Assembly (NCBI GenBank): GCA_040954595.2
Contig: CM082589.2
Coordinates: 9,238,001-9,302,000, forward strand
Direction: 5' to 3'
Source: Balanoglossus misakiensis
Lineage: Eukaryota > Hemichordata
DNA length: 64,000 bases
Within the stretch, counting starts at the first letter, position 1; the number at the start of each line of letters is the position of its first letter. The position numbers and the translations under genes were made by a program. Shown here piece after piece: positions 22,641 to 34,430 of the stretch. Under the pieces are notes generated by a model, which saw only the letters and a program-made list of their open reading frames with translations, was not told the DNA's origin and made no database searches.

Positions 22641-24060
22641 TGACCCTCAGTTTGTTGGGTTGGGCTGGCTTGCCACATTAATGCTATCATAAGGGGCACA
22701 AGCCAGGCGAGGTAGATCTGGAAAACCGCAGCACCTACAGGGCTGAAACTTGGTAGGGTGATAGGGGCCAATGAGTAGACCTAGAGTGGCCATGAATATT
22801 TAATTAGTCACGTGACCTGGCGGCCATATTAGATTTTCCGAAAACCGTTAAATGACTCCTTCTCAAAAACTACTGGGCCAATCAGGTTCAAATTTTGTGT
22901 GCAGGTAGCCTACCTTCTGTCCATCATTTTACCCCATTGAAATCATGATGTCAAATATAAAGTTTTTTTGCTACAATTTTTTTTCTGAAAAACTACTTAA
23001 AACTTTTAAAATCTTCTTCTCCAGAAGCAGTGATCGCCGAGTTATGGGATTCGGGGTATGCAGTCACCTAACCTATGTCTTTCAAGTTTGCGAAGTGCAC
23101 TGTGATTGGTCGATCATTATGGCGGCCATATTGGATTTCCTGAAAACCATTGAAAAATGTAAATTCCGTTCTATAGCCAAAATGTTGACACCAAGGAAAT
23201 TATTTTTGTGGATATAAGTCATCATATGACCGGAACTTGTCACAATTTTGGGGGCAATTTTCACATGACCTTTGACCCAGTTTTAAACCAACTAATTATA
23301 TATGCATATTCCCCATACCTCCTCTTGTAAAAGCACTACAGTCATGAATTTTGTGGACATGGGTACCAATGCTGTCAGGACATGACACAAATATTTTGGC
23401 AATGACCTTTGACCTATTTCTGAAACATCATTTTTCTGCATATCTAAATCCAGGCTAACCAATAGGGCTCCAGGTCTGGTTTTTGTTGGACATGGCCCAC
23501 TATGGGGTCAAACTTTTATGCCCAAATTTTGGGTGACCTTTGACCTACTTTCCCATATCTCAGCTTCCAGAGCAGTTACAGCCCTGGCTATTGGGGGATT
23601 GACCACCTAATAGAGTCTTACACAATACCTCATTAATTATGTGCATATCTTATTCCAAGCTAACCAACAGGGCTAGATGTTTGGTTTTTGTTGTATAAGG
23701 ACATATGTGGTGTCAAAATTTTGCTCAAATTTTGGTGACCTCAGGTGACCTTTGACCTTCTTCCCTATATCTCGGCATCCAGACAGGATAGAGCCTTGGC
23801 TTTTGGAGGGATTGAACACCTTTTGGGGTCTTTTATGTTACCTCATTAATTATGCACATATCTAATTCCAGGCTAACCAATAGGGCTAGAGGTTTGGTTT
23901 TTGTTGGTCATGGACAAGTATGGTGTCAAAATGTTTCGCCCAAATTTGGGTGAACTAAGGTGACCTTTGACCTACTTTCCCATATCTTGGTATCCACAGC
24001 AGATACAGCTTTGGGATTCGCTGGTTACCATGGGAACCGTTTGTGCCCCACCAACGCTGC
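22641..24060 (+). repeat. degenerate ~205-215-bp tandem repeat
   Basis: AGGCTAACCAATAGGGCT-like phrases recur near 23452, 23657 and 23870, each followed by GTTTGGTTTTTGTTG and then TGACCTTTGACCTACTTTCCC. The phrases also occur inside the 0.9-kb units, so this looks like a more primitive or collapsed version of them. GGCGGCCATATT occurs at about 22820 and 23119. No coding frame. Confidence 0.7.
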
Positions 24061-24112
24061 TTGCAGCTTTAATTATCATTGATTTCATGTATTTAATTCT
24101 TTCATTCTTTTT

Positions 24113-24565
24113 TCTTCTGTAGGTCCCACCGGTACTCTTCTTCTTCTCTCTCTCTTCCTTTCTTTCTTTCTTTTTTCTCTCTTCTCTTCTTTTTTTCCCT
24201 GTAGGCCCCAATGGTAACACCATAATCAACCTACTAACGTAAAATTTGATGGATGGGTGGAGCGGAGTGTCAACCATAGTCAACCTACTAATATAAACTT
24301 TGATGGATGGATGGAGCGGAGCGTCAACCATAGTCAACCTACTAATATTAAACTTTGATGGATGGATGGAGCGGAGCGTCAACCATAGTCAACCTACTAA
24401 ATATAAACTTTGATGGATGGATGGGGCGGAGCGTCAACCATAGTCAACCTGCTGAAATATAAACTTCGATGGATGGATGGTGCCATGGAGCGTCAACTTA
24501 AACGATGGAGAAGTGGAAGGATGGAGAAGAAGAGTTTTTTTTTCTCTTTTTTCTCTTTTTTTTCC
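24113..24565 (+). repeat. 56-bp minisatellite with polypyrimidine leader, block 1
   Basis: A CT-rich tract (24126-24202) ends in CCTGTAGGCCCCAATGG. About four 56-bp units follow, each containing GATGGATGGATGGAGCGGAG and CAACCATAGTCAACCTACTA (GGAGCGGAG near 24259, 24313, 24369, 24425). The block closes with a variant unit (GTGCCATGGAGCGTCAAC) and a second polypyrimidine tract at 24534-24565. Confidence 0.85.
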
Positions 24566-24800
24566 TGTAGGGCTCACTGGTAACACCATAATCAACCTAC
24601 TAACGTAAAATTTGATGGATGGATGGATGGAGCGGAGTGTCAACCATAGTCAACCTACTAATATTAAACTTTGATGGATGGATGGAGCGGGGCGTCAACC
24701 ATAGTCAACCTGCTGAAATATAAACTTTGGTGGATGGATGGTGCCGTGGAGCGTCAACTTAAAGGATGGAGATGTGGAAGGATGGAGAAGTGGAGTTTCA
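24566..24800 (+). repeat. 56-bp minisatellite, block 2
   Basis: Repeats the block 1 order: CTGTAGGGCTCACTGGTAAC, ACCATAATCAACCTACTAAC, GGATGG...GGAGCGGAG units, and the closing GTGCCGTGGAGCGTCAACTT variant with GATGGAGA(T/A)GTGGAAGGATGG. Offset from block 1 is about 366 bp, so a larger module was itself duplicated. Confidence 0.85.
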
Positions 24801-24879
24801 ACATAATAAACCTATTGACCGAAATTATGAGGTAGAGTTATATAGGAGTACAAAACAAAGTGATCGTAATATAAAACTT

Positions 24880-25440
24880 AATAGTCCAATAAATCAGGTT
24901 AATAATTGGTAGTGATTACTTATGCTAAAATGAGGTTAACAGCAATGGCTTTGTGCAGGGTATGATAATAGGTTCATAAATGTGTATGGTATAATAAAGG
25001 CGAACAAATATGAATGGTTTAATAAAAGGGTTACAAATGTGATGATGGCTTATGGTAAAATTTGAGTGTACACAGGTTATACAGGGGTAACAGTGGTTTT
25101 TTGGATGAAGGGAATGATAATAGGGTAACAAATGTGACTGGTATAAAAGGTATAATAATGGGTTTATAATATGATGATGACTTGTGTACACAGGTTATAA
25201 TGGGTATATGAATGAGAAGGGTATAATAAATGGTGATAACTGTGTCGGGTTTAATAAAGGTAACAATCATGGAAGGGTATAATAACGATTAATAATTGCG
25301 GTGATGGCTTATGGTGATATTAAGTATACAAGGGTGTTAATATTGATGATGATGACAGAGGTATAATAATGATATAACATTAAATAAGTGTCCAGGGTCT
25401 AATAATCATGTTGGTTCATTAATTGGTTAATGTGTATGTT
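24880..25440 (+). repeat. degenerate repeat family F1 (left copy)
   Basis: Irregular recurrence of GTGATGATGGCTTATGGTAA, TGTACACAGGTTATA, GGGTATAATAATGGG and AACAAATGTG. The same phrases in the same orientation return at 63715-63925, on the other side of the satellite and retrotransposon. Confidence 0.65.
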
Positions 25441-26123
25441 TTATGAATAACATGCTATTATTTCTCAGATAGATAATACTCGTCAGCATCGTTATTCGGT
25501 GGAATTTCTCGCAACGGTACCCGTGATCGTATTCGCGCATGGACACATTGTACGCGACAGACAGGCAGAACATGTTAGGTTAGCTAAACCTCCCCACCCC
25601 ATCCAAATTCCAAATTTAGCTTAGATCATGGGGTGAGAGGAGGAGAGGACAGTTTTTTTTCCTCTTTTGTAACTGGTCTGAGGTTTTTAACTGCCCTTTA
25701 GGCGCGTAAATTAGATATGTAATCATACAAGTAGTTATCTTGCTTTATTTGAAAACAATTATGATAGAGCTCTGCGAGATTATGTACACGATAGTGTGTT
25801 ATATAATGCTAAGGTAAAAGTAAACTTAACCCACTAACCCATCACTCTATTGTGTGCATAATTTGCAGATGCTATTTTGACTGGCCCATTGTCACAGTTC
25901 AACCACATGACACCTTGTTTCAAAAAGAGCAGAAACTATTTGTGTTAATTTCTTTCAGGTTAACTACATGACACATTGTTTCAAATTGGCCTGCAAGATT
26001 TACTACTTGAACCTCAACCCCCCTCCAGCCCCCCCCCCCCAAAAAAAAATAAAAATAAAAAATTAGGGATTAATCAATCGCTATATTATGAACATTCACA
26101 TGAAAATTATGCAACCAAATTAG
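25441..26123. other. non-coding stretch with a short duplication and a C/A run
   Basis: ACATGACACCTTGTTTCAAA near 25906 and ACATGACACATTGTTTCAAA near 25967 are a short direct repeat about 60 bp apart. A C12 run (26029-26040) is followed directly by A9. No gene seen. Confidence 0.4.
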
Positions 26124-26176
26124 AGGTATTCTGGAGGCGTCTTCTGATGTCAGGTGGTTCAAATCCACCAATACCT
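26124..26176 (+). tRNA. tRNA-like relic lacking normal D and anticodon arms
   Basis: AGGTATT (26124-26130) pairs perfectly with AATACCT (26170-26176) as a 7-bp acceptor stem. GGTGG-TTCAAAT-CCACC (26153-26169) is a perfect 5-bp T stem with a 7-nt loop and a B-box match (GGTTCAAATCC), directly abutting the acceptor strand as in real tRNAs. Only 22 nt lie between the acceptor strand and the T arm, too few for D and anticodon arms. It is therefore a deleted tRNA pseudogene, a tRNA-derived retroposon piece, or a coincidence. Not a functional tRNA gene. Confidence 0.35.
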
Positions 26177-26359
26177 AAGCTGGAAACATAACTTTTCATT
26201 GGTGTTCATATATGGCAAATAAAACATGCATATTCATATTCTCAAATTTCAGAAATGAACAAATTGAAGTAGATTCTTTTCGATATGCCTTTATAAACCA
26301 ACTTTAATCCTATTTTACCCACTTTACTCAAAATGTTGTGTTTAAATTGCCCACAAGTA

Positions 26360-26601
26360 AGTCTTTTCTTATCTGCATATATTCATAATGTTTTCCGCAA
26401 AGTGTACAACTGCATGTCTTGTGATCAGTATTGTGACATCTAAGAAGAACGGGAACTGGTCAGAGAACTGGGATATGGGAGCTGACAAACTGAGTTGTTG
26501 GACATTCAAAGAGACTAATTTGCACTTTTCCACATTTTCTTGAAATCTGACTAGGAGCTAAACAAGGCACCATACAGAAAGGTCATTCTGTCACATAGTC
26601 A
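26360..26601 (+). repeat. degenerate repeat family F2 (left copy)
   Basis: GGGAGCTGACAAACTGAGTTG, CTAATTTGCAC, CCACATTTTCTTGAAATCTGA and AGGAGCTAAACAAGGCA occur in the order and orientation seen several times at 62.5-63.7 kb. It lies immediately left of the satellite. Confidence 0.65.
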
Positions 26602-26640
26602 TAGTCCAGTGGTTAGAGGATCATGGGTTCGAACCCTGTC
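26602..26640 (+). other. tRNA-promoter-like relic (A box/B box) at the satellite edge
   Basis: TAGTCCAGTGG (26602-26612) resembles a pol III A box (TRGCNNAGTGG), and GGTTCGAACCC (26626-26636) is a B-box match inside a plausible T arm. Their separation is about half of the normal minimum, so the anticodon region is missing. This looks like a deleted tRNA-derived SINE head. Satellite sequence begins at the next base. Confidence 0.45.
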
Positions 26641-29600
26641 ACTTTGACATGGGTATAAAATGTGTATAGGGGGATTTAAAGTTGTCAGTAAATCCCTGGG
26701 TTAATACGTGGCGGAAAGCACTGTACTTTGACATTGCTAATGCAACGATGACATTGAATGGGATTCTTTGCATTAGGGCAAATGGCGAAGCAAGCTCAAT
26801 GATGCATCAGAGTAGATGGTGATGCAAGCTCTGCACTTTCACATGGGTATTTAATGTTAAATGTAAATCCATAGGTTAATACGTGGCCAAAAGCACTCTA
26901 TTTTGACATTGTTAATGGAACGATGACATTGAATCTGATTCTTTGCATCAGGGCAAATGGCGAAGCAAGGTTGATGATGCATCAGGGTAGATAGTGATGC
27001 AATCACTTCACTTTGACATGGGTATTAAATGCATATGGGGATTTCAAGTTGATGATAAATCCCTGGGTTAATACGTGTCCAAAAGCACTGTACTTTGACA
27101 TTGCTAATGCAACGATGACATTGAATCAGATTCTTTGCATCAGGGTAAATGGCGAAGCAAGGTTGATGATGCATCAGGGTAGATAGTTATGCAAGCTCTG
27201 CACTTTGACATGGGTATAAAATGCCTACAGGGGGATTTAAAGTTGTCTGTAAATCCCTGGGTTAATACGTGTCCAAAAGCACTGTACTTTGACATTGCTA
27301 ATGCAACGATGACATTGAATCTGATTCTTTGCATCAGGGTAAATGGCGAAGCAAGGTTGATGATGCATCAGGGTAGATAGTGATGCAAGCTCTGCACTTT
27401 GACATGGGTATAAAATGCCTACAAGGGGATTTAAAGTTGTCTGTAAATCCCTGGGTTAATACGTGGCGGAAAGCACTGTACTTTGACATTGCATATGCAA
27501 TGGTGACATTGAATGGGATTCTTTGCATTAGGGCAAATGGCGAAGCAAGCTCAATGATGCATCAGAGTAGATGGTGATGCAAACTCTGCACTTTCACATG
27601 GGTATTTAATGTTAAATGTAAATCCATAGGTTAATACGTGGCCAAAAGCACTCTAATTTGACATTGCTAATGCAACGATGACATTGAATCTGATTCTTTG
27701 CATCAGGGCAAATGGCGAAGCAAGGTTGATGATGCATCAGGGTAGATAGTGATGCAAGCTCTGCACTTTGACATGGGTATAAAATGCCTACAGGGGGATT
27801 TAAAGTTGTCTGTAAATCCCTGGGTTAATACGTGGCGGAAAGCACTGTACTTTGACATTGCATATGCAATGGTGACATTGAATGGGATTCTTTGCATTAG
27901 GGCAAATGGCGAAGCAAGCTCAATGATGCATCAGAGTAGATGGTGATGCAAACTCTGCACTTTCACATGGGTATTTAATGTTAACTGTAAATCCATAGGT
28001 TAATACGTGGCCAAAAGAACTCTAATTTGACATTGCTAATGCAACGATGACATTGAATCTGATTCTTTGCATCAGGGCAAATGGCGAAGCAAGGTTGATG
28101 ATGCATCAGGGTAGATAGTGATGCAATCACTTAACTTTGACATGGGTATTGAATGCATATGGGGATTTCAAGTTGATGATAAATCCCTGGGTTAATACGT
28201 GTCCAAAAGCACTGTACTTTGACATTGCTAATGTAACGATGACATTGAATCAGATTCTTTGCATCAGGGTAAATGGCGTAGCAAGCTTTATATTGCATCA
28301 GGGTAGATAGTGATGCAAACACTTCACTTTGACATGGGTATTAAATGCATATGGGGATTTCAAGTTGATGATAAATCCCTGGGTTAATACATGTCCAAAA
28401 TCACTGTACTTTGACATTGCTAATGCAACGATGACATTGAATCTGATTCTTTGCATCAGGGTAAATGGCGTAGCAAGCTTTATGATGCATCAGGGTAGAT
28501 AGTGATGCAAACACTTAACTTTGACATGGGTATTAAATGCACATGGGGATTTCAGGTTGTTGAAAAATCTGTGGGTTAATACGTGTCCAAAAGCACTGTA
28601 CTTTGACATTGCTAATGCAACGATAACATTGAATCTGTTTCTTTGCATCAGGGTAAATGGCGTAGCAACATTTATATTGCATCAGGGTAGATAGTGATGC
28701 AAACACTTCACTTTGACATGGGTATAAAATGCCTACAGGGGGATTTAATGTTGTCTGTAAATCCCTGGGTTATTACGTGTCCAAAAACACTGTACTTTGA
28801 CATTGCTAATGCAGCGATGACATTGAATCTGATTCTTTGCATCAGGGTAAATGGCGAAGCAAGGTTGATGAAGCATCAGGGTAGATAGTGATGCAAGCTC
28901 TGCACTTTGACATGGGCATAAAATGTCTACAGGGGGATTTAAAGTTGTCTGTAAATCCCTGGGTTAATACGTGGCGGAAAGCACTGTACTTTGACATTGC
29001 ATATGCAATGGTGACATTGAATGGGATTCTTTGAATTAGGGCAAATGGCGAAGCAAGCTCAATGATACATCAGAGTAGATGGTGATGCAAACTCTGCACT
29101 TTCACATGGGCATTTAATGTTAACTGTAAATCCATAGGTTAATACGTGGCCAAAAGCACTCTAATTTGACATTGCTAATGCAACGATGAAATTGAATCTG
29201 ATTCTTTGCATCAGGGCAAATGGCGAAGCAAGGTTGATGATGCATCAGGGTAGATAGTGATGCAATCACTTAACTTTGACATGGGTATTGAATGCATATG
29301 GGGATTTCAAGTTGATGATAAATCCCTGGGTTAATACGTGTCCAAAAGCACTGTACTTTGACATTGCTAATGTAACGATGACATTGAATCAGATTCTTTG
29401 CATCAGGGTAAATGGCGTAGCAAGCTTTATATTGCATCAGGGTAGATAGTGATGCAAACACTTCACTTTGACATGGGTATTAAATGCATATGGGGATTTC
29501 AAGTTGATGATAAATCCCTGGGTTAATACATGTCCAAAAGCACTGTACTTTGACATTGCTAATGCAACGATGACATTGAGTCTGATTCTTTGCATCAGGG

Positions 29601-29989
29601 TAAATGGCGAAGCAAGGTTGATGATGCATCAGGGTAGATAGTGATGCAATCACTTCACTTTGACATGGGTATTAAATGCATATGGGGATTTCAAGTTGAT
29701 GATAAATCCCTGGGTTAATACATGTCCAAAATCACTGTACTTTGACATTGCTAATGCAACGATGACATTGAATCTGATTCTTTGCATCAGGGTAAATGGC
29801 GTAGCAAGCTTTATGATGCATCAGGGTAGATAGTGATGCAAACACTTAACTTTGACATGGGTATTAAATGCATATGGGGATTTCAGGTTGTTGAAAAATC
29901 TGTGGGTTAATACGTGTCCAAAAGCACTGTACTTTGACATTGCTAATGCAACGATAACATTGAATCTGATTCTTTGCATCAGGGTAAAT

Positions 29990-32900
29990 GGCGAAGCAAG
30001 GTTGATGATGCATCAGGGTAGATAGTGATGCAATCACTTCACTTTGACATGGGTATTAAATGCATATGGGGATTTCAAGTTGATGATAAATCCCTGGGTT
30101 AATACATGTCCAAAATCACTGTACTTTGACATTGCTAATGCAACGATGACATTGAATCTGATTCTTTGCATCAGGGTAAATGGCGTAGCAAGCTTTATGA
30201 TGCATCAGGGTAGATAGTGATGCAAACACTTAACTTTGACATGGGTATTAAATGCATATGGGGATTTCAGGTTGTTGAAAAATCTGTGGGTTAATACGTG
30301 TCCAAAAGCACTGTACTTTGACATTGCTAATGCAACGATAACATTGAATCTGATTCTTTGCATCAGGGTAAATGGCGTAGCAAGCTTTATGATGCATCAG
30401 GGTAGATAGTGATGCAAACACTTCACTTTGACATGGGTATAAAATGCCTACAGGGGGATTTAATGTTGTCTGTAAATCCCTGGGTTATTACGTGTCCAAA
30501 AACACTGTACTTTGACATTGCTAATGCAGCGATGACATTGAATCTGATTCTTTGCATCAGGGTAAATGGCGAAGCAAGGTTGATGAAGCATCAGGGTAGA
30601 TAGTGATGCAAGCTCTGCACTTTGACATGGGCATAAAATGTCTACAGGGGGATTTAAAGTTGTCTGTAAATCCCTGGGTTAATACGTGGCGGAAAGCACT
30701 GTACTTTGACATTGCATATGCAATGGTGACATTGAATGGGATTCTTTGCATTAGGGCAAATGGCGAAGCAAGCTCAATGATACATCAGAGTAGATGGTGA
30801 TGCAAACTCTGCACTTTCACATGGGTATTTAATGTTAACTGTAAATCCATAGGTTAATACGTGGCCAAAAGCACTCTAATTTGACATTGCTAATGCAACG
30901 ATGACATTGAATCTGATTCTTTGCATCAGGGCAAATTATGAAGCAAGGTTGATGATGCATCAGGGTAGATAGTGATGCAATCACTTAACTTTGACATGGG
31001 TATTGAATGCATATGGGGATTTCAAGTTGATGATAAATCCCTGGGTTAATACGTGTCCAAAAGCACTGTACTTTGACATTGCTAATGTAACGATGACATT
31101 GAATCTGTTTCTTTGCATCAGGGTAAATGGCGTAGCAAGCTTTATATTGCATCAGGGTAGATAGTGATGTAAACACTTCACTTTGACATGGGTATTAAAT
31201 GCATATGGGGATTTCAAGTTGATGATAAATCCCTGGGTTAATACATGTCCAAAAGCACTGTACTTTGACATTGCTAATGCAACGATGACATTGAGTCTGA
31301 TTCTTTGCATCAGGGTAAATGGCGAAGCAAGGTTGATGATGTATCAGGGTAGATAGTGATGCAATCACTTCACTTTGACATGGGTATAAAATGCCTATGG
31401 GGATTTCAAGTTGATGATAAATCCCTGGGTTAATACGTGTCCAAAATCACTGTACTTTGACATTGCTAATGCAACGATGACATTGAATCTGATTCTTTGC
31501 ATCAGGGTAAATGGCGTAGCAAGCTTTATAATGCATCGGGGTAGATAGTGATGCAAACACTTAACTTTGACATGGGTATTAAATGCATATGGGGATTTCA
31601 GGTTGTTGAAAAATCTGTGGGTTAATACGTGTCCAAAAGCACTATACTTTGACATTGCTAATGCAACGACAACATTGAATCTGATTCTTTGCATCAGGGT
31701 AAATGGCGTAGCAAGCTTTATGATGCATCAGGGTAGATAGTGATGCAAACACTTCACTTTGACATGGGTATAAAATGCCTACAGGGGGATTTAATGTTGT
31801 CTGTAAATCCCTGGGTTATTACGTGTCCAAAAACACTGTACTTTGACATTGCTAATGCAGCGATGACATTGAATCTGATTCTTTGCATCAGGGTAAATGG
31901 CGAAGCAAGGTTGATGAAGCATCAGGGTAGATAGTGATGCAAGCTCTGCACTTTGACATGGGCATAAAATGTCTACATGGGGATTTAAAGTTGTCTGTAA
32001 ATCCCTGGGTTAATACGTGGCGGAAAGCACTGTACTTTGACATTGCATATGCAATGGTGACATTGAATGGGATTCTTTGCATTAGGGCAAATGGCGAAGC
32101 AAGCTCAATGATACATCAGAGTAGATGGTGATGCAAACTCTGCACTTTCACATGGGTATTTAATGTTAAATGTAAATCCATAGGTTAATACGTGGCCAAA
32201 AGCACTTTCACATGGGTATTTAATGTTAACTGTAAATCCATAGGTTAATACGTGGCCAAAAGCACTCTAATTTGACATTGCTAATGGAACGATGACATTG
32301 AATCTGATTCTTTGCATCAGGGCAAATGGCGAAGCAAGGTTGATGATGCATTAGGGTAGATAGTGATGCAATCACTTAACTTTGACATGGGTATTGAATG
32401 CATATGGGGATTTCAAGTTGATGATAAATCCCTGGGTTAATACGTGTCCAAAAGCACTGTACTTTGACATTGCTAATGTAACGATGACATTGAATCTGTT
32501 TATTTGCATCAGGGTAAATGGCGTAGCAAGCTTTATACTGCATCAGGGTAGATAGTGATGCAAACACTTCACTTTGACATGGGTATTAAATGCATATGGG
32601 GATTTCAAGTTGATGATAAATCCCTGGGTTAATACGTGTCCAAAAGCACTGTACTTTGACATTGCTAATGCAACGATAACATTGAATCTGATTCTTTGCA
32701 TCAGGGTAAATGGCGTAGCAAGCTTTATGATGCATCAGGGTAGATAGTGATGCAAACACTTCACTTTGACATGGGTATAAAATGCCTACAGGGGGATTTA
32801 ATGTTGTCTGTAAATCCCTGGGTTATTACGTGTCCAAAAACACTGTACTTTGACATTGCTAATGCAACGATGACATTGAATCTGATTCTTTGCATCAGGG

Positions 32901-34430
32901 TAAATGGCGAAGCAAGGTTGATTATGCATCAGGGTAGATAGTGATGCAAGCTCTGCACTTAGACATGGGTATAAAATGCCTACAGGGGGATTTAAAGTTG
33001 TCTGTAAATCCCTGGGTTAATACGTGGCGGAAAGCACTGTACTTTGACATTGCATATGCAATGGTGACATTGAATGGGATTCTTTGCATTAGGGCAAATG
33101 GCGAAGCAAGCTCAATGATGCATCAGAGTAGATGGTGATGCAAACTCTGCACTTTCACATGGGTATTTAATGTTAAATGTAAATCGATAGGTTAATACGT
33201 GGCCAAAAGCACTCTAATTTGACATTGCTAATGGAACGATGACATTGAATCTGATTCTTTGCATCAGGGCAAATGGCGAAGCAAGGTTTATGATGCATCA
33301 GAGTAGATGGTGATGCAAACTCTGCACTTTCACATGGGTATTTAATGTTAAATGTAAATCCATAGGTTAATACGTGGCCAAAAGCACTGTAATTTGACAT
33401 TGCTAATGCAACGATGACATTGAATCTGATTCTTTGCATCAGGGTATATGGCGTAGCAAGCTTTATGATGCATCAGGGTAGATAGTGATGCAAACACTTC
33501 ACTTTGACATGGGTATTAAATGCATATGGGGATTTCAGGTTGTTGAAAAATCTGTGGGTTAATACGTGTCAAAAAGCACTGTACTTTGACATTGCTAATG
33601 CAACGATGACATTGAATCTGATTCTTTGCATCAGGGTAAATGGCGTAGCAAGCTTTATGACGCATCAGGGTAGATAGTGATGCAAACACTTCACTTTGAC
33701 ATGGGTATAAAATGCCTACAGGGGGATTTAAAGTTGTCTGTAAATCCCTGGGTTAATACGTGGCGGAAAGCACTGTACTTTGACATTGCATATGCAATGG
33801 TGACATTGAATGGGATTCTTTGCATTAGGGCAAATGGCGAAGCAAACTCAATGATGCATCAGAGTAGATGGTGATGCAAACTCTGCACTTTCACATGGGT
33901 ATTTAATGTTAACTGTAAATCCATAGGTTAATACGTGGCCAAAAGCACTCTAATTTGACATTGCTAATGCAACGATGACATTGAATCTGATTCTTTGCAT
34001 CAGGGCAAATGGCGAAGCAAGGTTGATGATGCATCAGGGTAGATAGTGATGCAATCACTTCACTTTGACATGGGTAGTAAATGCATATGGGGATTTCAAG
34101 TTGATGATAAATCCCTGGGTTAATACGTGTCCTAAAGCACTGTACTTTGACATTGCTAATGTAACGATGACATTGAATCTGATTCTTTGCATCAGGGTAA
34201 ATGGCGTAGCAAGCTTTATGATGCATCAGGGTAGATAGTGATGCAAACACTTCACTTTGACATGGGTATTAAATGCATATGGGGATTTCAGGTTGTTGAA
34301 AAATCTGTGGGTTAATACGTGTCGAAAAGCACTGTACTTTGACATTGCTAATGCAATGATGACATTGAATCTGAATCTTTGCATCAGGGTAAATGGCGTA
34401 GCAAGCTTTATGATGCATCAGGGTAGATAG
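29990..34430 (+). repeat. long-range satellite duplication, copy 1
   Basis: Aligned by shared private variants to 36290-40875. GCAAATTATG occurs at 30931 and 37230, GTATCAGGG at 31341 and 37640, and GCATCGGGG at 31533 and 37832, all at offset 6299. Further right the offset changes only by sizes explained by monomer-level events: a 60-bp duplication, an A/B fusion, a C-for-D difference and two extra E monomers. Confidence 0.75.

Noticed and set aside
23972-24382. 136-codon minus-strand ORF with repeated SIHPS and RLTMVD motifs
   Set aside because: Translation of the 56-bp minisatellite and CT tract; periodic and without a domain.
26124-26640. Functional tRNA genes
   Set aside because: Both candidates lack room for D and anticodon arms, so neither can be a standard tRNA.
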